Shown piece after piece: positions 1 to 5,784 of a DNA stretch of 5,784 bases; the stretch's first letter is position 1; each line of letters opens with the position of its first letter. The position numbers and the translations under genes were made by a program. Source of the DNA: CALBPI01 sp039187375 (GTDB lineage Bacteria > Pseudomonadota > Gammaproteobacteria > Steroidobacterales > Woeseiaceae); assembly GCA_039187375.1 (NCBI GenBank), contig JBCCZN010000179.1, forward strand, positions 1 through 5,784. The letters run 5' to 3'. The notes beneath the pieces were generated by a model. The model was not told the DNA's origin, searched no databases, and worked only from the letters and a program-made list of their open reading frames with translations.

Positions 1-1353
1 AATTAAATTGTCGTTGCCGCGGCAGCAATCGTCGGGGTCACGACACTGAAAAATGTCCTGGTCGTCAAAAATACCGACGCCGAGGTGAGCTGGGATACCC
101 AGCGCGATGTGTGGCTGCATGAGGCCAGCAAAGACGTCGACGCGCATTGTGAGCCGGAGCCAATGAATGCCGAGGATCCACTGTTCATTCTCTACACCTC
201 AGGCTCCACCGGCAAACCAAAAGGTGTATTGCATACGACCGGCGGCTATCTGGTCTACGCGGCCACCACGTTTCGTTATGTCTTTAATTACCAACCTGGT
301 GACATTTATTGGTGCACTGCGGATGTCGGCTGGGTCACCGGGCACAGCTATATTGTCTACGGACCGCTGGCAAGCGGCGCCACGACGATCATGTTTGAGG
401 GGGTACCAACCTATCCGGATGCCAGCCGCCTTTGGGCCGTCTGCGACAAACATGACGTTAATATTTGCTATACGGCACCGACCGCGATTCGAGCGTTGAT
501 GCGCGAAGGCGATGCTCTGGTGCAAAAAACCAATCGACAATCGCTCAGACTGCTTGGCTCTGTTGGTGAACCGATCAATCCCGAAGCCTGGGAGTGGTAC
601 CACGGCGTGGTTGGCGAGGGCCGGTGTCCGATTGTCGACACCTGGTGGCAAACCGAAACCGGCGGCATTTTGATCTCACCCCTACCCGGCGCGACAACGT
701 TGAAACCGGGCAGTGCCACGCGACCGTTTTTTGGCATTCAACCGGCTATCGTCGATAGCGATGGCACGGTGCAAACGGGTGAAGCCTCCGGCAATCTTGT
801 CCTCACCGATAGCTGGCCAGGACAGATGCGCACCGTCTATGGCGATCACCAGCGATTTGTTGACACTTACTTCAGCACCTTTGAGGGGTATTACTTCACT
901 GGCGATGGTGCCCATCGCGACGCCGATGGTGATTACTGGATCACCGGCCGCGTGGATGATGTTCTGAATGTCTCAGGACACCGCATGGGCACCGCCGAGG
1001 TCGAGAGTGCCCTGGTTGCGCACGATGCGGTCGCCGAAGCTGCGGTCGTCGGTTACCCACACGACATCAAGGGCCAGGGCATTTACGTCTACGTGACACT
1101 GATGGAAGCGCAGCAACCCAGCGATGCCCTGCACGCCGAGTTGCGCGCCTGGGTGCGCAAGGAAATCGGCCCGATTGCAACGCCAGACTTGATTCAGTGG
1201 GCGCCGGGATTACCGAAGACACGTTCCGGAAAAATTATGCGCCGCATCCTGCGCAAAATCGCCGAAAACGACTATGCCAATCTCGGCGACACGTCCACGC
1301 TGGCAGATCCGTCAGTCGTGAATGACCTGATCGATAATCGGATGAACCGGTAG
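1..1353 (+). CDS. acs: Acetyl-coenzyme A synthetase, C-terminal part (5' end cut by window edge)
   Basis: Cytoplasmic AMP-forming enzyme that converts acetate, ATP and CoA to acetyl-CoA through acetyl-AMP. About 450 residues are visible. By remembered alignment with E. coli Acs (652 residues), roughly the first 200 are missing. Motifs seen, in order: the ATP-binding loop YTSGSTGKPKG (about base 193), the WCTADVGWVTGHSY block, the GSVGEPINPEAWEWY block, the adenylate-binding DTWWQTETGG, the hinge region GRVDDVLNVSGHR, and the C-terminal PKTRSGKIMRR. The last contains the lysine (codon 1231-1233, equivalent to E. coli K609) that catalyses adenylation and is the usual target of Pat-type acetylation. 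The C-terminus is complete and stops with TAG. Reading back from the GTG at 85, homology continues through 'LKNVLVVKNTDAE' to about base 7, so that GTG is internal and not a start. An in-frame TAA sits at 4-6. It heads an apparent operon with the two symporter genes. The identity is very secure. Confidence 0.97.
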
Positions 1354-1376
1354 CAACCAACACGAGTACATCACGC

Positions 1377-1381
1377 GGGGG
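1377..1381 (+). promoter_or_regulatory. G-rich ribosome-binding site of the DUF4212 gene
   Basis: A run of five G lies four bases before the ATG at 1386. It is the only Shine-Dalgarno-like sequence in the 32-base gap after acs and supports that ATG. The gap is too short for an obvious separate promoter, which fits co-transcription with acs. The downstream symporter start has no comparable site. Confidence 0.4.
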
Positions 1382-1385
1382 CAAC

Positions 1386-1634
1386 ATGTCAGACGAGCGC
1401 AGTTATTGGTCCGCCAACCTGAAACTGGTTGGTGTGTGTATGGTGATCTGGTTCATCGTGTCATTCGGGTTTGGCATTATTCTGGTCGAACCGCTCAATC
1501 AGATTCGTATTGGCGGCTACAAACTCGGGTTTTGGTTCGCGCAACAAGGCTCTATCTTTGTGTTCGTCGGGCTGATCTTTTTCTACGCCTACCGCATGCG
1601 AAGAATTGACCGCGACCATGGCGTCGACGAATAA
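1386..1634 (+). CDS. DUF4212 small subunit of a sodium:solute symporter
   Basis: An 82-residue inner-membrane protein. It has two predicted helices (about residues 11-34 and 48-69) joined by a loop with the family's typical 'EPLNQIRIGG' and 'LGFWFAQQGS' blocks. The C-terminal tail is charged and begins 'YRMRRIDRDHGV'. This pattern is that of DUF4212, the 'solute:sodium symporter small subunit' family, which is nearly always encoded directly before a large subunit of the VC_2705 type. The full family length is present. It plays the role that YjcH (DUF485) plays beside ActP in E. coli, but the sequence type differs. It starts 32 bases after acs and ends 12 bases before the symporter, so coupled translation is likely. 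Its exact biochemical role is not established; assembly or stability of the transporter is an inference. Confidence 0.93.
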   Translation: MSDERSYWSANLKLVGVCMVIWFIVSFGFGIILVEPLNQIRIGGYKLGFWFAQQGSIFVFVGLIFFYAYRMRRIDRDHGVDE

Positions 1635-1646
1635 CGCGGCATCACG

Positions 1647-3380
1647 ATGACACTGCAATCGCTCACCTATCTCGTCGTCGGCCTGACCTTTGTACTGTAT
1701 GTCGGCATCGCCATCTGGGCGCGTGCCGGCAGCACGCAGGAATTTTATGTCGCCGGCGGAGGCATTCACCCTATTGCCAACGGTATGGCAACGGCAGCCG
1801 ACTGGATGTCCGCAGCTTCATTCATCTCCATGGCCGGGCTCATCGCCTTCATGGGTTATGGCGGCTCAGTATTTTTGATGGGTTGGACCGGCGGCTTCGT
1901 GCTGCTTGCCATGTTGCTGGCACCGTACCTGCGAAAATTCGGTAAGTTCACGGTGCCGGAGTTCATCGGCGATCGGTACTACAGCAAAGCCGCCCGTATC
2001 GTCGCGGTCATTTGCCTGATCATCGCATCCGTTACCTATGTCATCGGTCAGATGAAAGGCATCGGCGTCGCGTTTTCACGCTTCCTCGAAGTTGACTATG
2101 ACACGGGCCTGAGCATCGGCATGGGTATTGTCTTTTTCTATGCCGTCATGGGCGGTATGAAGGGCATTACCTACACGCAGATCGCACAGTATTGCGTGTT
2201 GATCATGGCGTATACGATCCCCGCTATATTCATTTCTCTGAATCTCACCGGCAATCCGATCCCGCAGTTCGGACTGGGGTCAACGATGCTGGGGTCTGAT
2301 GTGTATCTTCTGGACAAGCTCGACGCGGTAGTGCGTGATCTTGGTTTCGATCAATACACAACCAGCGCCCGTATCAGCTCGCTCAACATGTTCATGTATA
2401 CGATGTCGCTGATGATCGGTACGGCAGGTTTACCCCACGTGATTATTCGATTCTTCACCGTACCGAAGGTGAAGGATGCACGTAGCTCGGCGGGTTGGGC
2501 GCTGGTGTTCATCGCCATTTTGTATACGACAGCGCCATCGGTCGCCGCGATGGCACGGCTGAACTTGATGGACACAATCGAGCCTGCCGCCGGCGAATAC
2601 CTGGTCTATGACGAGCGTCCGGACTGGATTAAGAACTGGGAGCAAACCGGGCTACTGGAATTCACCGATAAGAACGGCGATGGGCGTATTCAGTACTCGG
2701 CCGATGCCGCCACTAATGAACTGACCAAAGTCGACAATGACATTATGGTGCTGGCCAATCCGGAAATCGCCGGCCTACCGAACTGGGTGATTGCATTGGT
2801 TGCCGCAGGCGGCCTGGCGGCGGCGCTATCAACAGCGGCCGGTTTGTTGCTCGCCATTTCCTCAGCGATTTCGCATGACCTGTTGAAAGGCGTATTCAAA
2901 CCCGACATTTCCGAAAAACAGGAACTACTCGCCAGCCGCATCGCGATGGCCGGTGCGATCGCGGTAGCCGGCTATCTTGGCTTCAATCCGCCGGACTTCG
3001 CCGCGGGCACCGTCGCGCTGGCTTTCGGTTTGGCCGCATCGTCTATCTTCCCGGCTTTGATGATGGGCATTTTCTCCAAACGCCTGAACAAGCAAGGCGC
3101 CATCGCAGGCATGCTCGCCGGCATTGGCGTAACACTCCTCTATGTGTTCCAGCACAAGGGCATCATGTTCATAGAAGGTACCGCATTCCTCGGTGAGCTC
3201 TCCCCCAACTGGTTCTTCGGCATCGAACCTAATGCGTTTGGCGCGGTCGGTGCGCTGGTGAACTTTGCCGTCGCGTTCACTGTGTCAGCGATGAGCGCAC
3301 CTCCGCCGCAATCGGTACAGGATCTGGTTGAGCATATTCGAGTGCCGGCAGGCGCTCGAGCGGAGGTTTCGAATCACTAA
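1647..3380 (+). CDS. Sodium:solute symporter large subunit, VC_2705-like (probable acetate/monocarboxylate uptake)
   Basis: A 577-residue inner-membrane Na+-coupled transporter of the SSS family (LeuT fold). About 13 hydrophobic segments can be read, near residues 6-24, 51-70, 75-93, 117-138, 152-170, 176-198, 245-265, 281-303, 378-403, 430-447, 453-475, 482-502 and 529-549. Family landmarks are 'ATAADWMSAASFISMAG' in the first core helix, 'PEFIGDRYY', 'YVIGQMKGIG' and 'AAALSTAAGLLLAISSAISHDL'; the last carries the Ser/Thr pair expected for the Na+ site. A soluble loop at about 305-375 contains DKNGDGRIQY, resembling a calcium-binding loop. The preceding DUF4212 gene points to the VC_2705 subfamily rather than classical ActP. 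Acs next door makes acetate or a similar short acid the likely substrate, by inference. The ATG lies 12 bases after the DUF4212 stop without a clear Shine-Dalgarno site, suggesting translational coupling. Intact, with no frameshift. Confidence 0.93.
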   Translation: MTLQSLTYLVVGLTFVLYVGIAIWARAGSTQEFYVAGGGIHPIANGMATAADWMSAASFISMAGLIAFMGYGGSVFLMGWTGGFVLLAMLLAPYLRKFGKFTVPEFIGDRYYSKAARIVAVICLIIASVTYVIGQMKGIGVAFSRFLEVDYDTGLSIGMGIVFFYAVMGGMKGITYTQIAQYCVLIMAYTIPAIFISLNLTGNPIPQFGLGSTMLGSDVYLLDKLDAVVRDLGFDQYTTSARISSLNMFMYTMSLMIGTAGLPHVIIRFFTVPKVKDARSSAGWALVFIAILYTTAPSVAAMARLNLMDTIEPAAGEYLVYDERPDWIKNWEQTGLLEFTDKNGDGRIQYSADAATNELTKVDNDIMVLANPEIAGLPNWVIALVAAGGLAAALSTAAGLLLAISSAISHDLLKGVFKPDISEKQELLASRIAMAGAIAVAGYLGFNPPDFAAGTVALAFGLAASSIFPALMMGIFSKRLNKQGAIAGMLAGIGVTLLYVFQHKGIMFIEGTAFLGELSPNWFFGIEPNAFGAVGALVNFAVAFTVSAMSAPPPQSVQDLVEHIRVPAGARAEVSNH

Positions 3381-3387
3381 TTTCCGG

Positions 3388-4932
3388 CTATTGCGACTCT
3401 GGCAACTGCCACTTCGGTACAGGTAAGGTCACCTCTAATTGAGATACGGAGTCCGTCTCACCTTGCAAGAACCGACGAACCGAGCTGCGAAACGCAGCAT
3501 CGTGTTCCATCGCTTTCCACAGGGCACCATGTCGACCCCGGCGCACACGAATCAGGGTTCCATTCTCAAACTGGTCTTCCAGTTCAAGTGCATTCTCCCA
3601 CGGAGTTGACAGATCCCAGTCCCCGTGTACAACTAAGGTTGGGACATCGGATGCAAATCTCGACCTAAATGCTTCACCGGAGTCCGCTGGCCAGTGCTTG
3701 CACGCGTTTCTATAAAGCGCATTACGTTCGCCAACCCATTTGCGAGCAGGATCGCCCAGCAGACGTGCGTCCCTCTGTCTGGAAATGCCAGAGCCACAAT
3801 CGAACTGAAAATAACTGGCCGAATGCCAAAAGTCTCCAAACCCATTTGCACCCTCAAGCCGTTCTATTGTCTGTTCAAAATCACCATTGACCCACTTGAT
3901 GATGCCTAGCGGCCAAGACGCTTCTCGTCGTGTACCGGACGGTGCATTCAAATAACCGGTCGCGAGCCGCCGCAACATATCAGCGGTGATCTCAAACTTT
4001 GATCCCTCTCGTTCAACGAAAATTGGATTTAACTCTGCCTCGGAAATGAGCCGTTGTAATGCGGCGATAAAACCACCTTTCGGCATGACATTCTTGTATA
4101 CGCCAGACTGTTCAGCATCCTGTGCAATTCGGCGTAATGCCGCGAACTGACCGGCTGGATCATCGTAAGTGTGATCGGGACCTTCAATGCTATTGAGTAC
4201 CGCTCGAGCCACAGCGTTGGGGAATTGGCGCATGACCTCAATGGACCAATGGGTGCCGAAACTCTCGCCCCACAAGATCACCTTTGTATAACCAAGGGTA
4301 TCTCTAAGATCGTCAACATCTGCTGCAGCTGCAGGGACTGTGAGTCCTTCAATGTCTATGCCGAGAGAGCGCCACAACTCAAAGCACTTGCGACTTGCCT
4401 CCGAGACTGCTTCTGCAAAATTGGAATCTAGCGGTGTGTTGCGTGTGCCCTTAGGCGGAGCGCAGTCGGTTGACGGAAAAGCAGCGCCAATGCCACGCTG
4501 GCCCACCCAAACCACGTCTGCGATTTCCTGCAACTGGCGTGTGTAATCAACGTACCAACTCGCTGAATAGCGGTTATAGCCAACAAAGCCGGGACCTCCA
4601 TCTAGAATAAAAATCGGTGGCTGATCCGGTTTAGGACCACCAAGACGCTTCAATCGCCAATATGAAACTGCGATAGATCCGGATTCAGCGTTGGAACGAT
4701 TGGCAGGTACAAACAAAATGCCCCGCTCAATCGGACCTACATTGCCGTCGCCCTGATCGATCATTTCAGGCCAACTGAGATGCGTTCCCACCGGCGGCAG
4801 TTCTGCTAACCCGCCCTCCGAAATCAAACCCAACATCGTGATCAATAAAAACATGGAGAGGCCTGCGTAAACGCGCCTTCTCGCTAGAGTTGGTCCAGCA
4901 GTACCGATGGAATATTCCAAGTAGAGCCTCAT
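3388..4932 (-). CDS. Exported alpha/beta hydrolase, S33 (proline iminopeptidase / TAP-like) family
   Basis: From the ATG at 4932 this is a 514-residue serine hydrolase. Residues 18-43 (RRR, then a hydrophobic run, ending GGLA before ELPP) look like a signal peptide or membrane anchor, so it probably acts in the periplasm or outside. The core shows DGGPG (about 111-115, oxyanion-hole loop of the HGGPG type), GQRG (144-147), and the nucleophile elbow GESFG with Ser 224. The acid is in HGDWDLSTP (probably Asp 440) and the base in GRHGA (His 468). Cysteines near 157, 183, 379 and 411 sit where secreted TAP-like members have disulfide pairs. Substrate unknown: an aminopeptidase, tripeptidyl-peptidase-like or esterase role are all possible. 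The frame stays open to a GTG at 5103. An ATG at 5028 has a good AGGGAG site, but the added stretch shows no family similarity and uses rare AGA codons, so I prefer 4932. It converges on the symporter, 7 bases apart, with no visible functional link. Confidence 0.87.
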   Translation of the reverse strand: MRLYLEYSIGTAGPTLARRRVYAGLSMFLLITMLGLISEGGLAELPPVGTHLSWPEMIDQGDGNVGPIERGILFVPANRSNAESGSIAVSYWRLKRLGGPKPDQPPIFILDGGPGFVGYNRYSASWYVDYTRQLQEIADVVWVGQRGIGAAFPSTDCAPPKGTRNTPLDSNFAEAVSEASRKCFELWRSLGIDIEGLTVPAAAADVDDLRDTLGYTKVILWGESFGTHWSIEVMRQFPNAVARAVLNSIEGPDHTYDDPAGQFAALRRIAQDAEQSGVYKNVMPKGGFIAALQRLISEAELNPIFVEREGSKFEITADMLRRLATGYLNAPSGTRREASWPLGIIKWVNGDFEQTIERLEGANGFGDFWHSASYFQFDCGSGISRQRDARLLGDPARKWVGERNALYRNACKHWPADSGEAFRSRFASDVPTLVVHGDWDLSTPWENALELEDQFENGTLIRVRRGRHGALWKAMEHDAAFRSSVRRFLQGETDSVSQLEVTLPVPKWQLPESQ

Positions 4933-5032
4933 TTGATTCGTAAGTTCTTTTCTCAGGACGTCACCAACGACGTAGTTTTTCAAAATCACGTATCTAACGC
5001 TCATGTGAGTCATCAAAATGACCTGCATGCCG

Positions 5033-5038
5033 CTCCCT
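5033..5038 (-). promoter_or_regulatory. Possible Shine-Dalgarno site for an alternative hydrolase start at 5028
   Basis: On the minus strand AGGGAG lies four bases before the ATG at 5028-5026, the best Shine-Dalgarno match ahead of the hydrolase. If used, it would add 32 residues before the start I chose, giving a 546-residue protein with a very long positively charged stretch ahead of the signal sequence. The preferred ATG at 4932 has only a weaker GAGAAAAGAA about 12 bases upstream. The sequence alone does not settle which start is used. Confidence 0.3.
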
Positions 5039-5085
5039 GATCGACCACGCTGGATGCACCAAAACGATGCGCTAAAACCAGACAA

Positions 5086-5109
5086 CGCACTCTGGTGGCG
5101 CACTCTGGT
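5086..5109. repeat. Short tandem direct repeat, two copies of an 11-base unit
   Basis: CGCACTCTGGT occurs at 5086-5096 and again at 5099-5109, a 13-base period; each copy is followed by GG or TGG. It spans the most distal possible start (GTG, 5103) of the hydrolase frame. Two copies may be a slippage duplication or a protein-binding half-site pair; nothing else supports either. Confidence 0.5.
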
Positions 5110-5340
5110 TGGCTACCGTGATATACCGACGCGGTGTCTCACAGCGCTCATTCGTATCAATATCAAGCACTTGTAGAAAATGAACACCGAATAGACAAAG
5201 TTGGCACGAGGGTTGCTACATACAGAGCAAGTGACAAGTGAGTCACACCTGCTTACTGGCCCGGCGTGTTTTCAATGGTACGCCCCCCGTCAACCGAAAT
5301 TGCGCGCCGGGTCAGTAAACCAATCCTCCCAAGTGACGAT
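5104..5340. other. Stretch with no recognisable gene
   Basis: This lies between the open frame of the hydrolase and the hairpin. I find no convincing coding region on either strand, no tRNA and no clear promoter. A short plus-strand frame (5201-5386) starts with ATG but matches nothing I know and ends across the hairpin. The minus-strand reading at about 5245-5315 contains 'ISVDGGRTI', which recalls the C-terminus of short-chain dehydrogenases, but what precedes it does not fit that family. Composition is closer to the bacterial part than to the AT-rich end, so the join between bacterial and eukaryote-like DNA could lie anywhere from about 5000 to 5395. Confidence 0.5.
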
Positions 5341-5371
5341 CGTCCCGATGGTGCACCCCACCATCGGGATG
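5341..5371. repeat. Strong inverted repeat / hairpin
   Basis: TCCCGATGGTG (5343-5353) pairs perfectly with CACCATCGGGA (5359-5369) across a five-base loop, CACCC. The stem can extend by one G-T and one C-G pair to 5341 and 5371. On the plus strand it is followed by TGAACGTTATTCTTT, only a loose U-tract, so it is at best a weak intrinsic terminator. On the minus strand no U-tract follows. It lies 25 bases from the end of the retrotransposon similarity. No gene clearly needs a terminator here, so its function is open. Confidence 0.6.
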
Positions 5372-5394
5372 AACGTTATTCTTTAGGTGCCTTT

Positions 5395-5784
5395 TTGGAC
5401 AACAGCAACATAAACCTCAAAATCAACAAGATGGACACCACAAACATTTCCACAACTGATATCCAGAATTCTGAATTTTATACAATCCCTGATATACAAG
5501 CAAACACCATGCTTACGAATACCACTAGGGGAGTCACCCCTGACCAGAGCATAACCGGCAATAGAGACAAAAGAGTCCGGGATATCCGGGGAGAGCCAGG
5601 ACTCAGCAATCCCCAACAAATCCAACCTCCAACCGCGAAGCCAGACAACATACTCAGCTTGTTACATAGACTATTTACATTTAAAAACCCAACATTGAGA
5701 TGAGAATAAAGTTTATTTTGAACATTAAAATCATTTAAAAACAACTCGTTCGAAACTAGTTTAAAGGGCGCAAACTAGCCTCGG
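5395..5784 (-). mobile_element. Fragment of a eukaryotic non-LTR retrotransposon (endonuclease domain, frame-broken)
   Basis: Read on the minus strand, two frames together spell the N-terminal half of an apurinic-like (exo_endo_phos) endonuclease of the kind found before the reverse transcriptase in CR1/Jockey/L2-type LINEs. The first frame (from about 5770 to 5640) gives 'LNVGFLNVNSLCNKLSML', with the expected early Asn (codon 5679-5681). The second (about 5637 to 5398) gives 'LDLLGIAESWLS', then 'IAGYALVRGD', 'GIRKHGVCLYIRD' and 'GVHLVDFEVYVAVV'. The Glu of AESW (5602-5604) is the metal-binding catalytic residue. The frames differ at about 5628-5645, so the copy is decayed or misread. Similarity fades at about 5395, just where such proteins normally continue 'VYRPPS'. 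The later catalytic motifs and the reverse transcriptase are absent. The region is clearly AT-richer than the bacterial genes. Family-level assignment is inference; the endonuclease call is firm. Confidence 0.8.

Noticed and set aside
199..651. Long minus-strand open frame inside acs
   Set aside because: Shadow frame of a strongly conserved gene; no motif or start signal.
4318..4336. CTGCAGCTGCAG palindrome
   Set aside because: It lies inside the hydrolase and simply encodes an alanine run (PAAAADV).
4990..5000. ATCTAAC, matching the integron attC core pattern RYYYAAC
   Set aside because: No matching GTTRRRY partner within attC distance and no integrase or cassette array.
5245..5315. Minus-strand 'ISVDGGRTI', like the end of a short-chain dehydrogenase
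   Set aside because: Only about ten residues match and the preceding sequence does not resemble that family; chance is likely.
5201..5386. Plus-strand open frame of 61 codons
   Set aside because: No Shine-Dalgarno site, no known family, and its end is dictated by the inverted repeat. Kept only as a note in the gene-free stretch.
5525..5540. Small inverted repeat AGGGG/CCCCT
   Set aside because: Five-base arms inside the endonuclease coding text (encoding DSPSG); too short to matter.
5266..5703. Plus-strand open frame of 145 codons
   Set aside because: It runs antisense to the retrotransposon endonuclease, spans the hairpin and the probable join, and its protein is low-complexity with no recognisable motif.

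Overview
The first 3.4 kb looks like the chromosome of a marine- or host-associated proteobacterium, most likely a gammaproteobacterium. The acetyl-CoA synthetase aligns from memory almost residue for residue with the E. coli enzyme, and a two-gene solute:sodium symporter follows it on the same strand. The last ~390 bases look different. They are AT-rich, and on the minus strand they encode, with one frame break, the start of the endonuclease domain of a non-LTR retrotransposon, which is an animal-type element. The window therefore joins bacterial and eukaryote-like DNA. The simplest explanation is a chimeric or contaminated contig from a host-plus-symbiont sample; a real bacterium-to-animal insertion is the less likely alternative.

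Layout: (1) 1-1353 (+), the C-terminal two thirds of acs, cut by the window edge, with an in-frame TAA at 4-6 that probably marks an indel. (2) 1386-1634 (+), a small two-helix DUF4212 subunit. (3) 1647-3380 (+), a 577-residue sodium:solute symporter. These three are closely spaced and read as one operon for uptake of acetate, or another small monocarboxylate, and its activation to acetyl-CoA. (4) 3388-4932 (-), a secreted serine hydrolase of the alpha/beta-hydrolase / S33 peptidase type with a complete catalytic triad, converging on the symporter with a 7-base gap. (5) 4933-5394, a stretch with no recognisable gene. It holds possible alternative starts for the hydrolase, an 11-base direct repeat and a strong hairpin at 5341-5371. 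(6) about 5395-5784 (-), the retrotransposon endonuclease fragment.

The acs/DUF4212/symporter block is a coherent and well-known metabolic unit. The hydrolase has no evident functional link to it. I see no undescribed defence or mobile bacterial system here. What deserves a second look is the prokaryote/eukaryote join and the two frame breaks close to the window ends.
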